Source of the DNA: Quillaja saponaria
Taxonomy: Eukaryota; Streptophyta; Magnoliopsida; Fabales; Quillajaceae
Reading direction: 5' to 3'
Assembly (NCBI GenBank): GCA_029379385.1
Contig: CM055612.1
Span: 20,150,001 to 20,214,000, forward strand
Length of the DNA stretch: 64,000 nt
The position numbers and the translations under genes were made by a program. Positions 49,896 to 62,111 of the stretch are shown piece by piece; within the stretch, counting starts at the first letter, position 1, and each line of letters begins with the position of its first letter. The notes below the pieces were generated by a model. That model saw only the letters and a list, made by a program, of their open reading frames with translations, had not been told where the DNA came from and did no database searches.

Positions 49896-50678
49896 TGTTG
49901 GATATTTGATTTAATCCTATTTTAGTTAGTTTCACTATTAGTTTATTCTTGGAGTCAAGAAAAATTAATTAAATTATAATTAAAATTTAAATTAGATTTA
50001 TCTTGGTGAGTAAGTAAATCTAATTAGTAAGGGAGGAACCTTTAAGAGACTAGATAACATTTTCACTTTTTTTACTACAGAACTAATAGATTAAAACTTA
50101 AAACCCAAGACTAAAAACTAATGTGTCAAATTTTCTATTGTTCTTTTGTAGCTTATAAATTTAATTTATTATATCTTATGAGTTATTGAGTTTCTGATAT
50201 ATATTTTTGCTATTACTAAAGTGAAATACATTTATATCAAATTGTAGTTAGTCCTTCCAAAAATAAATGTCTAGCTTTGCCACTGCTAATTAGATTGAGA
50301 TCTCATTTCTTTAGAGTGAAGAAAAGATATGCAATTTTATGTAATATAAATAAATAAGCTTGTGAGAGTTGTAAGGTTTGACAGTAAGTAAATATTTGAG
50401 AGCCACCATTCTGGGTAGAGGTACATATGATTTCCAAAAGAGATTGATAGGATCTATGTAAGGAGGGTGGTGAAAACACTATGTGTACATTGTCACTTTT
50501 TCTATATAATCCTTATTGGAATAGTGAAATTTCTCATCTTATCCATAAGTGAATGTAGGTATAAGGGTCGGAGTATTATCAAACTATGATATTATGTGTT
50601 ACTCTTTCTTGAATATGAATTTTTTTACAATTCCCAACAAGTGACAATATAGAGCATCGTTCAATTGGAAGATATATA

Positions 50679-51820
50679 TATTAGATTTAGAATATAAAAA
50701 AGGGATAGAAAGACAAAGATGTACGTGGTTTAGCTTAAGGTTTAGTCCATGGGAGGAGAGACTATAATATTATTCTATGGATTACAAATACTCAACTTAT
50801 TCAATCAATAAATATTGGTGCTCCCTATTTATAAGCATCTCTAAATAATCATAACCTATGAGAAATAATTATGATAATTACTAAGTTAATTACTATAGGA
50901 TAGGATTATGATAATACATATTTTAAACTCAAATATTTGTTTTTATCCATGTCCTTTAACACGCCCTTGTAAGATGAAGGTTCTATGAAGAACATTCACT
51001 TTGAGCCATAAGATTATAGTTGCTCCTTGTCACAATTCTTGTGTCTTTTCTTGAAACGAAATCAAAAACTGAAATATGTTGTCATAAAGAAAAAGAAATA
51101 AATAAAACGTCTTTTGATGCAATCATAAATTTGCGACATCCTACTGCACAACTGTTACTGTTTTATTATGACACGATAACACTTGACATACTTAAACTAT
51201 TCTTCATGCGGTTCTTACTACACATTAAGGTGCCATAAGAACGTCAAGATAATAATAAAACCCTCCAAAGGTAATCGCATGCAATTCTTGCTGCACAACA
51301 AGATGCCATGAGAGAGCCATTCGTGGTGAGTGCCTAAAGGAAAATAAAAGCATCTTCTCGTTATTTATTTATTTTTTTTTTGGATGAGATGTGATAAAGG
51401 AAATTGTAGCTTGACCCCGGATCGATTGCTCGTAGGAGCTTGAACGCTCTAATACCATATTAGATTTTAGAATGCAAAATAGAGATAGAGAGACACAGAT
51501 GTACATGATTCAACCATAAGGCCTAGTTCAAAGGAGGAGAGACGATAATATTATTCCATGGATTACAAACACTCAACTCACTCAATCAATAAATACTGGT
51601 GCTTCCTATTTATAAGCATCACTAGATAATCAAAAACTATGAGATAATACAATATTAAACAATTATGATAATCTAGTAGTAATAATTATGCTAGATTATA
51701 TAGTAGTAATAATTATGCTAGATTATCTAGTAGTAATAATTATGATTATCTAGTAGTTACTATAGGAAATGATTATGATAATACATATTTTAAACTCAAA
51801 TTTTTATCTATATTGGTGAC
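50679..51820 (-). mobile_element. TRIM-like miniature LTR element nested in the copia-like element
   Basis: Two direct repeats, 50679-50961 and 51458 to about 51810, share TATTAGATTT, GAGAGAC(A/T)ATAATATTATTC, GGATTACAAA, TATTTATAAGCATC and ATAATACATATTTTAAACTC. On the minus strand TGGTATTAGAGC (51457-51446), one base from the initiator-Met primer site, directly abuts the right repeat, so the element points left. The internal DNA is about 500 bp and noncoding. The right repeat contains three units of about 31 bp with TAGTAGTAATAATTATG (51668-51760), which lengthen it. Confidence 0.8.
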
Positions 51821-51847
51821 TTATTTTGTGTAGCACGAAGAGAAGTA

Positions 51848-51900
51848 AAGAAAAAGAAGGAGAAGAAGAAGAAGAAGAAGAAGAAGAAGAAGAAACAAGG
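51848..51900. repeat. (GAA)n microsatellite
   Basis: An imperfect run of GAA units in the leader of the copia-like element, continuing as A/G-rich sequence to about 51975, with a repeated ACAAGGAAAACACCAAATAA. Confidence 0.9.
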
Positions 51901-52700
51901 AAAACACCAAATAAGTAGAAAAGAAAGAAACAAGGAAAACACCAAATAAGAAGAAGAAAAAATAAAAGAAAAGAAGATGTTAAGTTTTGAATAAATTATT
52001 TGCAGTGTAGAAGACGGAGATTTGTGTGATCACAACACCAAGAAGCCGAGGTATATGGTATACCAAGGTGAAGTTTTGCAATATTGTGTGGCTATCACAC
52101 TAAAAAGTGGGTGTGTGGCATACCAAGGTGGTGTGAAAAGTTGTGAGATAGCCACAAGTGGAGAGAGTGCGAGTCTCTTTGTTTGCTAATGATTTGTTCT
52201 TCGAAAAATTTATTTCTTATGATAGTAGTAAAGATGGATCGCAAACCCATGATGATAAAGATTTTTTCGTTTAAGGTAGACTTGATAAAATGGCCTTGTA
52301 TATGCGTTGTAGCTATTACAAGAAAAAATGACGTAGTTCACTATGAGCGAGATTCTTGATGAATGAAACTCATGTGAAGTGATAATGGTTCCAATATTGT
52401 TAATAGATTATGCATTGTAAGGGTCTTGAAAAATGTCAAAAATTGTTTGATGGATTTGAGTTAATATGGAAATTGTTGGCTAGTGATTGACCCTAAATCT
52501 TCTTTTAGTTAGTTTTATAATTAGATTACTTTTGACTGGCAAGAAACACTAATTGGGTTATGATTGAAATTTTCTAATTAGATTTACATTGCTACCGACC
52601 CCAATTAGTTTGAGATTTAAAATTTAGTTGAGTTGAGATTTACATTGGTGGGTAAATAAAACTAATTAGATTGATATTGAGTTTTTATAAATTATTGTGT

Positions 52701-53284
52701 GATTGATAGGAGACAAATTTCAATTATATTTGAGTGATTAATATTGATTGAAAGAAAATTAATTTGGTGATTAAATGTTGATTGAATTAAATCACATTTT
52801 AATTAATCAAATTAAGCATAATCATATTATAATCATTCAAATTCAATGTCAATCACCCTCAATCATCCCAAATCAAGTCAACCACTTGCAAATAAATTTT
52901 TACTACAATCAATCAATCAATTTTAATTAGTTCAATCACATCTAATCAACTAAAGTTTGTTTACCACTATCTCTCCTAAAAAAGGCATTACATTGATTTT
53001 GAAAATTTGAGACAAAAAACTCAAGATACAAAAACTCTTAAAACTCTCTTATTTTGCTTTCTCAAACAACAAAAATTTAAGTAAGCAACATCCAAATTCT
53101 AGCTATCAAACGCAACAATAATGTATTACATGTTCCAACATACTTTTTGTCTTTGTTTAGAGGACCATGTGTATGAAAAATACCCAAAGCATGCAAATCA
53201 TTTTGTTATTCTTTTATCATAAAGGACTTTAAGGTTTTTCATATGTCATTTTAAGGACATCTGGTTGATGAGTTTGGCTTAACT
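52701..53284. other. AT-rich DNA between two elements
   Basis: It has many TGATT and AATCA motifs that partly form inverted pairs. No gene is seen. It may include the end of the decayed copia-like LTR. Confidence 0.4.
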
Positions 53285-54855
53285 TTGTATATAGCCAACA
53301 TGAATTTTGCTTGAGCTCGGGTATTAGCCTTCTTGGACAGCTTCTTGGCTCTCTCCAGCTTTGCATGTATTACACTCAACTCCATTCTTGCTCCTTCCTT
53401 AGGGAAGTCCTTTGCACAGATTCTTCTCGAGCCTAACCTGCGAGTTTCCTAAATGACCCATGCCTCATCATGCATGGGTTCAGGAGTTGCCCAGGAGGAA
53501 TGATGATACCTCCCCCTCAGCCTACGCTTTAGTAGCAGCTCGTGCAAGAGCTTGGTAATCTTCGTCCTTGACATCTAGAGCTAGTCTGTCAACTTGCTTA
53601 TCTACACAAAAACAAACCAATTGTAGCAAGGTCAGAGGCCTACACACAAAACAAATGCTAATTTAGATCCTTACCCATCCTCAGCATTGAGATTTTAGCA
53701 TTCCAAAGTTGAGGATTGTCCAGATAATGTTTCAGATTAAATAGGCCCCCAGTCTGAGTAAGCTAGAATGTACGAATTCTTTGTACCCACTCCAAGTGCC
53801 GAGGATTCAAGTGAGGTCAATGATTCACCTTGGCACTCAACTTTCCTAACCATGGTCGAAACTGCTATGAATCCCGTGCCTCATGAAAAAGAACAGAGAC
53901 CTCTACTCTCCATAGTTGACGGGATAGTTGGTGAATATCGGCCTCTAGCTACAGTACAAATCCATCCCCTAGTTATGTCCCTAAACAGGAAAAACTCCCT
54001 TAAAATAGTAAGAGAAAAGGGGTGCAGGGGAAGTTGTGCTCCATGCACAAATTCATATACCTAATCACAAAGCTTATTGCCTCTGACATAATTCTGAGCT
54101 GGGCAGACACCACATTCATTGTGGAGGAAAATTATAAATGGGTGGACGGGAAACCTAAACCCAGCCTCAAACTAAGCCTCATAAAAGCATACTTTAGTAG
54201 TGAGAGTGTCAGAAGGGCACAGCCCACTAGAAATCACAGGCTCGATCTTCCTCCAATTGACCACGAAATATCAGTCTACCATTCTTGTCATAGCCCGCCC
54301 TGGGAAACTCCATTGCGTTTACCAAACAAAGGTCAGGTAAAGAAACGGGGAGAAGTTAACCTCCTCATCCTTAGACTCCTCGGAGTCCTTGCTAAGGTCG
54401 TAACTCTCCTCATCTTCATGAGCATAACCTATTTTCTCGTTGCCTTTCACATTAGGAACAAATTCTTTGACACCAGCACCTAAAGTCACCTCATCTTGAT
54501 CAGGCATAACCATTGCACCTAGTCCAATGTTTATTCCACTCGACATCCCTAACCCCCGACCTGGTATAGCACAAGAAGAACCCAAAATAAAAGAACACCG
54601 GGAAGAGAAAGACAGGAAAGAAAAAGCACTGAAGGAAGTGAAACCGACATACCAAAAGTCAAAAGTAAATGAAAGAGGAGTAGTAAAAAATGTTATTATA
54701 CCTTAACCAATCTGAGGAACACACCTTCCTATCCGATGTGGGAAGCGTAAGAAACCATCTTCATCTAGCTTGCTAAGGTCCTAGACTGGAATGCTGAAAC
54801 AAACCTTGAAAGCTCGGTCCACTTCACTCATTGAGCTCGTTTTCGAGGGACTGAT
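53285..54855 (+). mobile_element. second copy of the 33-kb LTR element: internal region
   Basis: Collinear with 42320-43943. Shared pieces include GCTAGTC(G/T)GTCAACT, ACACAAAAACAAACCAA, TTGACGGGATAGTTGG and CCTATCCGATGTGG-like sequence, plus the minus-strand coiled-coil remnant near 53390. The upstream part is missing, so this copy is 5'-truncated in the window. Confidence 0.75.
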
Positions 54856-57129
54856 ATTAATATAATAATTAATCAGGCCCATTTGGCCCAATAAGGCTCG
54901 ACACTTATAAATAAAATCCCCTTTCCTAAGCCCATGTAAGCCCTTTCTCAATCTCTCATTCACCTATCCATATCCCATACTAACTTGAGCTTCAGAGAGA
55001 GATATGACTTGAGCTTCAGAGAAAGATCTAAGGCAATGCCTGGCCTCCTATTTCTTTCTTATTTCAGTTTTGCCAAACTTTTCCCAAGGACCTTTAAGCT
55101 AGGAGAGCCACCACTAATAGAAAATTGGTTTTTAGCTACCAAAATTTGCTACGGTAAGATATTTGGTAGGTAATATTATACATTAGTTACTAATTTTGTT
55201 ACTAGTCTAAAATTGGTATCACATAATTTAGCGTAAACTCATATTTTTATTATACAAAAATATCCTTAGTTAATTAGTCACAATAAAAGTAGCTACCAAT
55301 AAATTCGTAGCAAAATTAGTAGCTAATAAAATTTTTATTTTGGCAGGTAATAAAAAAATTGGCGCAAGAATTGTTTTGATCAAAAAAAGTTTTGCCACAG
55401 TTGAATAAAAACTTTGCAACTAAAATTATGCTAGCCAATATAACTACTGAATATATGGGCTTATTGCTAAAAAGTCAGTAGCTAGGCCTTTTTTTTTATT
55501 TTTTTGGGCCTCAGTATTTTAGTGATACCCTATTTTATATTTCCTCTTATTGGTATTTGGTAGCCTCCTCACGTACAGACAACTTCTACTCCTTAGAGTA
55601 CGGAAGAGAAAGCGACAAGAAAATAAAAGAAAGGGGAGAGAGAGAAAAGAGAGGCGATGTTGGTCCAACCGTCAGTGGTGACAGGCTTGTGTTGCCTCCG
55701 ATTTTTTTCTGGGAAGCATTAAATTTATTAAAGGATTTATCATATGCTTGCTGTGACAATTAGAGATGGGATTGGTTTTAGTTTTATAAACACAAAACCC
55801 CTTGCTAGGCTGCTACATTATTGTCCCGGTGTAACAAACATGCATAGCTTTAACTAAGACTTCTGTTGTTGTAAGCTCAAAAAAAATGAATCACCTTCTT
55901 GACAATTAGATAAATCTATTTTTGTTTTTGTTTTTTGATGTCAACTACTTAAATTGATTAAATCGATGTCTTATTTACCAAATACTTAATAATTTCAATT
56001 TCAGGTATGTATCTTAGTCAGTTTTTTCTAACTATAGATTTGTTTTGTTCTTGAGTTCTTTGTTAAGTGTTTTTTTTTTTTTTTTTTTTCCTTTTTTTTT
56101 GGGTTCTCTTCTTTTAGCCTGAATTGAAAGGTTTAAAATTCAGACTCAGAATGAGGCTATCCATTAGCAATGGTGGTTGTCCCTTTTGAAAATGTGAGCA
56201 GTCGATGATTTCTTCGACCCATTCAATCCACCACACACACACTCTCTCTCTTAGGGTTGTGAAGTTAAGCTAGCAGTGGTTGATTTCACTTTTTTATTTT
56301 GGGCAAGGTTTGTTTTATTTTTTAAAAAATCTCTAAGAAGTTGTATATTTGAAAATTGATTTCTAAATTTCAAGTATGAACTTTTAATTAAACAACTCCT
56401 ATCAAGGGAAAAAATAAAAAAACTTATAGTAACCTTTGTATTGGCATATAAACCATGATTTGGTATATATTATGTATTATTACATTATTAACTCAAATTT
56501 AATTTATGAACTTTCTTTCATTAATAATCCTCATTTGTCAACTGTGTGTTTTCTCATAAGCCAAAAAAAATAGAATCGATTATTTAGAAGTATCAATATT
56601 TTATTCTAGTTCTTAATTTTTAAAGAGCTTAACTTTCAGAACCATGATGCTTTCTAGGATTCAAGTTGATTATGTTTCACCTCTTCCTTGGAGAAAGATG
56701 ATCAAACAATTTCCAATCATGGTCCTTGCAAACAGAAATAGAAACCGAGCGTTCTATGGCTTAAAAATGCCTAATCTTGCCTCAATCCATCTAAGCCCAG
56801 ACTGATAAACTATTTATACCAAAAGGGTAATATCCATTGATAAGTTGTGAAGTGTTTTCTCTTATATTGTTTTGATTTTTTTTCAATTCCCCTATGTCAC
56901 CAGAAGAGTATAGCTCGTTTCTTTTCTGCATAACCTTTTGGATACAAGGAAAATATCTGTTTGTTTTTCCTGCAATTTATGCACTATTAATTCTCCAAGG
57001 CATCAAAGCTTTTTATATGTTTCTCTTCTGAATTCATCAAGCTACTTCAGGTAAGCCCATTTCCTCATACTCTACCATCTTTGCCTCTAAATTTATCTGA
57101 CCTCTTTAAATTTAGCAGAAAAAGAATCA

Positions 57130-57893
57130 GACCCATTGCAACTTCATCACCACCTTAAGCTATTGAAACCACCCAATTTGCATTTCGAAACAAAAATTGA
57201 AAAGATCATTTTGGTGGTGGGTTCAATGGGGTATATTGGAAAATTTTTGTTTACAGAGTTGGTTAAAAGAGGGCTTAATATCATAGCCATTGCTAGAGAA
57301 AAGAGTAGAATTAGGGGTAAAAATGACAATGAAAAGACTTTAGCTTAGTTGCATGAGGCTAAGGTGTGTTTTTCAAATATGACCTATTTGAATACTTCGG
57401 AGACATCTATGAATGATTTAGGGGTTTCAATTGATGTTGTAGTGTCGTGTCTTGCTAGCCACGGTGGTGGAGTAAAGGATTCATGGAAGATTGATTATGA
57501 GGCAACAAAGAATAACCTTCTTGTTGGTAGGAAATATGGGGTTTCACATTTTGTTTCGCTTTCTGCTATATGTGTGGAGAAGCCACTTCTTGAATTTTAG
57601 CGTGCAAAGCTGAAATTTGAGGTAGAGTTAATAAAAGAAGCAGAAGAAGATGATGGATTCACTTATTGTATAGCGAGGACAGTTGCATTCTTTAAAAGCT
57701 TGGGGTTCAAGTTAAATTGGTGAGAGATAGGAAGCCATATGTGATGTTTGGGGATGGTAAATTGTGTGCTTGTAAACCAATAAATGAGTCAAATTTGGCT
57801 TCTTTTATTGCAGATTGTGTGTTAATTGAGGACAAAATAAACAAGTTTTACTAATTGGATGACCAGGGAAAGCAATGACACTAGTGGAACAAG
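57130..57893 (+). pseudogene. DVR: divinyl-chlorophyllide a 8-vinyl-reductase fragment, captured in the CACTA element
   Basis: DVR is a plastid NAD(P)H-dependent short-chain-type enzyme that reduces the 8-vinyl group in chlorophyll synthesis. The fragment reads without introns: a dinucleotide-binding motif ILVVGSMGYIGKFL (plant DVR has VVGSTGYIG), IAREKSRIRGKND, VVSCLASHGGGVKDSWKIDY, HFVSLSAIC, KPLLEF and, after a frame change, [17 protein letters not shown]. In-frame stops stand at 57346-57348 and 57598-57600 (both where Gln is expected). A frameshift lies near 57700 and more stops follow 57850. About 250 residues are covered; the C-terminal third is missing and the transit peptide region upstream is unclear. 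It cannot make an enzyme. The sequence passes directly into an LTR fragment at about 57895. Confidence 0.9.
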
Positions 57894-57894
57894 A

Positions 57895-58585
57895 TCGGTA
57901 AATGGTGAGTGGTTAACTGCTACCTTTTGGTTTCTAGATTAATATGTGTATTTGTTATGTATATTTGAATAGAAATGTTTATAGAGAAACATAAGCATAT
58001 GTGGTGCTTAATTTGAGTTATTTAAATTATGTTTGATGTGTGAAATTATTTGTGGTTGATAAGGGTCAATAAAAGTGTTTTTCTTGAGAAATAATTTTTA
58101 TTTCCAAAATAAAATCTGGGTACACATTGGATATTTTGAGATATTCTGGTTCTGATAAGTGTTTTAAAAAAAAATTCGAGTGCTCAGTCTTAGTAAGATA
58201 GATTGTGTATAGATAATTAATTTGTTGTACAGGCACGAATGCCCAAGAGGGGGAGATATATGTTGTGCAGGACTAAGTTACTTTATTGGCCCTTTGTGTA
58301 CTTTGATTGGATTTTATAGAGTATTACTTGATCTTTGCTTGTTAAGTTATATGTTTTCCGTAATTGTATACGTGTAACCTTTGTTGTTTGAAATTTATGA
58401 TATGTTGATATTAATTGCCTATATATTATATACGTGTACATATTTTCACTCATGGAGTCTGTAAGACTCATTTCGCTTTTGTGAATATTTTTTTAGTAAC
58501 AGGACATCAAAAGAAGTTAAACACTGATACAAGGTTTGTTGAGGATTTGATGACAAGGTATTCTTGAAAATCTCATACATTAACT
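57895..58585 (+). mobile_element. internal fragment of the long-LTR family inside the CACTA element
   Basis: Matches LTR B from about 40345 (GGTGAGTGGTTAA) to 41080 (AATCTCATAC). Shared blocks are GATAAGGG(C/T)CAA, GAGTGCTCAG, TTGTTGT(A/G)C, GGGG(A/G)GATA-like, GGAGTC(T/C)GTA and CATCAAAAGAAGTTAA/CTCAAAAGAAGTTAA. Neither LTR terminus is present and no TSD is visible. It appears joined to the DVR fragment, so it probably entered with it. Confidence 0.8.
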
Positions 58586-59656
58586 AGTTATAAAATGTTT
58601 AATCTTTCATTATATAATTGGGTTATGATATTCATCCCCTACGGCAAAGTCTTTTTTTATTTTTTTTTATTTTTTATGATTTCAATGTTTTTAAAAAATG
58701 ATATTTTCTTTTTGCATTTATTTTTTAGATATCATATGAATTTAAAACTATTTATGATGAAAAAGTTTTGTTGCAGCAATTGAATAAGAGTTTATTTGAT
58801 AGGCCTTTTACTTAAACGTAGAAAATTGATAATTTGATCCTATCTTCTTGAGCTTCTACATTTATATTATGCTTCTACATTTATATTATAAGCTATTTCC
58901 AAGATCTGAGTACAAAAAAAAGAAAAAAAAAAAAAAAAAACTCCTATTTTGTTTTAGTTGCTTAGCCAATGGACTAAGATTCTATATGCTCATACCACAA
59001 TATGTTTTTTGCCAAGATTATTTTCTACCCATTTTAGTGTGTCAACTTGCTTTATTCTATCTGATTTTCGTTTGATTTCGTTTCTCTAGTTTAGAGTCTA
59101 AATACAATGCAAGGTTTTGTCTTCTATAAACAAGACCTCATTATTATTTTGTTAGTTATTTGACTTATTAGTTTTCGTTTGCTTTGTTCTTTCCCCCAGT
59201 TCTTTTACTTATATTGCCAGTAACAAAGTTACTAGGAGGAAATAGTTAGATAGAAAGAATAAAAGTTGATGACCATTATGCATTAGTAAATGTAGAAATA
59301 ATGGAAGCATGAATCCATTTATAAAAAGTAAATTGAGAGTATTGTCTCATGTTGACCAGGCATATTATTTTCTTTATTAATGTCATTCATCCTTTTATGT
59401 ATTTCTTGTTTTGTGGAAATTGTTATTATATTTTAATGACTTTATCTCTTTTGTTACCAAAATAGTTTTCTTATTTGTTATGGATAATTACTTGGAGCTC
59501 TTTTGTTATTATATTTGAACATATTTATATAAAGTAAACATAGGTAAGGGCTTGGATCGTTAATTAGGCAGACTCATGAAAAATATAGGAACATTTTATG
59601 TGAAAACATCAAATGATATATAGGGTTTTATTATCAAATTGGTTTGTGCAGAACCA

Positions 59657-60153
59657 ATGTCTATTGACCAAAGTTGAATGGAATGTCGTGTTGCTGAGAA
59701 TCACCATGATGTTAGTAGTGAATTTAAGTTGGGAATTGAACAATTCCTAGATTATGCATTTTCTCATATAGATGTGGTGTATGAACAAACTATTAGGTGT
59801 CATTGCTCTAAATGCAATTTGAAAAAGCACCATAATCGAGATACAGTCACTGTACACCTTTACAACAAGGGTTTATTCGAGACCATAAGAGATGGATTGT
59901 ACATGGTGAATCATTTGTTAAGGAACCATCCGACATTGGAAATGATGTTGAGGCTCTGATTGATATGACAAATCCCTATAGGACTTGGTAATCGATTCAG
60001 CTGGACCAGAGTTCAATTGGAACACAGAGATAAGTAGTGAAGAATTTCCAAATTTTGACGCAAAATCTTTTTACGAAATGCTGAAGGATGCTAATGAGAC
60101 TAATATAGATGAAGATGAATAAGAGATTGAGCTTTATGATAGTGATAATCAGT
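59657..60153 (+). pseudogene. CACTA transposase-associated domain (TNP2-type N-terminus), broken
   Basis: From ATG 59657 the frame reads MSIDQS then a TGA at 59675-59677 where the family usually has Trp, then continues open to 59959. It shows GIEQFLDYAFSH and a Cys-rich RCHCSKC motif with HLYNKGLF, the layout of the transposase-associated domain at the N-terminus of TNP2-like proteins. A frame change follows, then KSFYEMLKDANE and acidic residues, resembling the next conserved block. The large catalytic region that should follow is absent. Confidence 0.75.
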
Positions 60154-60350
60154 GAAAGAAAATTTCATAACTGTTTGCATTTCTTTAAACATTAATTTCA
60201 AAATAACATCGTAATTGTTTGTGGTTGTGTTTAATATGTATGTTTCATTGCACTGTTAATGAATTTTAGATAGGGTGCATTGTCAGATAAATCAATTTAG
60301 TTAGTTGTTAAAAGAACTTATTTTCTAGTTAAGTTCTCTGTTGCAGTTAT

Positions 60351-62111
60351 GATGATGGGAGGTCATGGATCATTAAGTCGCGGAACAGCAGGTTACGCAG
60401 CAGGAGATCGGTCAATAGGAGATCGCACAGCAGGAGTTCGTACAATATAATGTCTTGCACCAAGAGGTATTGTAGCAGAATGTTTTACAACTGGTAGTCG
60501 CACACTAGGACTTCTTGCTCTCGGAGGTAGGGGTTTTCTTTCAATGACTCAACCCGGTTTTGTATCCAGCCTGATTGAGAATTATAATGGTGGGTCTTGA
60601 TTGAGAATTATAATGGTGGGTTGGTTGACTCATCTACCACTCAGGAGTTGGACAATGAAGACAATCCATTTGGAGGTAATTAATGGCAATTGCAAATGCT
60701 TTTATAAATGTTAAAGTTCTGATGTTATATTGCATATATAATTTTATTTATAAATAAGAAAATTAAGTATTAATTTAATAAAATTAGCTACTGATGTTTT
60801 AGTAGAGAGAAGGGCAAGAAGGCCTAACCACAGTACTGAAGCACCTGAAAATCCAGATGATTGCAAGTTAATATATTAACAGATAGGTAAACAAGTTACA
60901 TAAAATTTATTATTCACAAAATTGTGATTTTATGTCTTTCTTTCTTTTTCTTTTTTCTTTTAATGTGTTTAGGTTAAAAATACTTTAACTCTATTTGTAA
61001 CTCGTTTGAGGAAATGGATGTTGTACGAAGTGTCACATCTACAATTACAGGTCACTTTCCGGGCCTATACTCGGAGAAAATGACCCTAATATGCTAAAGA
61101 TATGTGTTGGGACAAGTTTAAAGTAATTTAAAATAGCACAGTTTATATATATATATATATATATATATTAGATTACATCTTTCTTCTAATAACTCAACAT
61201 TTTGGATGAATTTTTAGGCGACATATAGGCTAAATGCAGAGGTTGATATGTTGAAGCAAGAAAAAATATGGGAAAAAGTTGCTTTTGAAAGATTCAACGA
61301 TATGATGTGTAAATCAAGAACAAAAGCAATGGAAACATATAGAGGAAACATTGTAGATTGTAAGGATTTCCTACCATCTTGGATTAGAAAGGACTGGTGG
61401 GAGATAATAATTAAAGAATGGAGTTCTGATGCATGGAAAAAAATTTCGAAGTCTAGATCTGAAAATCGAAAGTGCAGTGATAGGGCAATTAGACATGTGA
61501 GAGGTTCAATTCCTTTCATCGGAAAAGGATTGTATGTTTTTTTACTTACTTCAATATATATATATCCACTTGTTTATCACTTCATTATAAACTTCTTATG
61601 TTTTTAATTAATGTGTTACATTCACAGATATGTGAAAACGGAAAACCTGCAACTCAACTAGAACTTTTTGAGCATACATATGTTAAGAAAAACAAGGATA
61701 CACAGATCAAAGAGTATATTAACGATAAGGCAAAAAGAGTAGCTATAAGCTACTACACCATTTTTCATAGATGATTTTATGTTTCAACTCTATTAATGAT
61801 TTGATGTGCCACTAAATGAATGCAGGATACATATGATTCAATTTTAAGAGAAAAATTTGGCAATGACTGTCCAAACTTTGATGCTGATTTATAGGTGGCT
61901 GCGACTAGGGGCCCAAAAAAAGGGTAACTGTATGGGTTTAGGAATACGCAAGATCCTCGCATCATTTTGGGAACTATGGGTGCCTCTTCTAGCTTTTCCA
62001 TAGCCCCTTCTATGGATGAAGCATAAGCAGAGGCATTTATGGGAACAACTTCTTTCAAACGCCTTATGGGGCAGGCTTTGCGCACTATGTTGACGGAGTT
62101 AGGCTTTGCAT
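60351..62111 (+). pseudogene. second CACTA gene (plant Ptta/En-Spm, TNP1-like), broken
   Basis: Starting near 60351, a Gly/Arg-rich stretch with repeated GDR units (AAGDRSIGDRTAG) is followed by stops. The best part is the exon at 61248-61530 (LPSWIRKDWWEIIIKEW, KKISKSRSENRK, RGSIPFIGKG), with a GT donor at 61531 and an acceptor before 61628. The next exon has GKPATQLELFEHTY and KEYINDKAKR. A later segment at about 61824-62110 (REKFGNDCPN, GPKKG, LMGQALRTM) has at least three stops. The order of blocks fits the accessory DNA-binding protein of CACTA elements. Two 26-bp direct copies of GATTGAGAATTATAATGGTGGGT lie at about 60571 and 60598. Confidence 0.72.

Larger units (their letters stand above)
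49896..52700 (+). mobile_element. deleted, non-autonomous copia-like LTR element
   Basis: 5' LTR 49896-50639 starts TGTTGGATATTTGATT and ends TTCCCAACA. It is followed by AGTGACAATATAGAGC, a decayed form of the AGTGGTATCAGAGC tRNA-Met primer junction common in plant copia elements. The 3' LTR begins at 52474 (TGTTGGCTAGTGATTGA) after a weak purine tract and is recognisable to about 52700. Only about 0.7 kb of leader-like internal DNA remains (51820-52473), with a (GAA)n tract. No gag-pol is present. A TRIM-like element is inserted about 25 bp after the primer site. Confidence 0.75.

Noticed and set aside
51848..51975. GAA-rich stretch as a possible coding or CRISPR-like array
   Set aside because: It is a simple microsatellite in a retrotransposon leader, without regularly spaced unique spacers.
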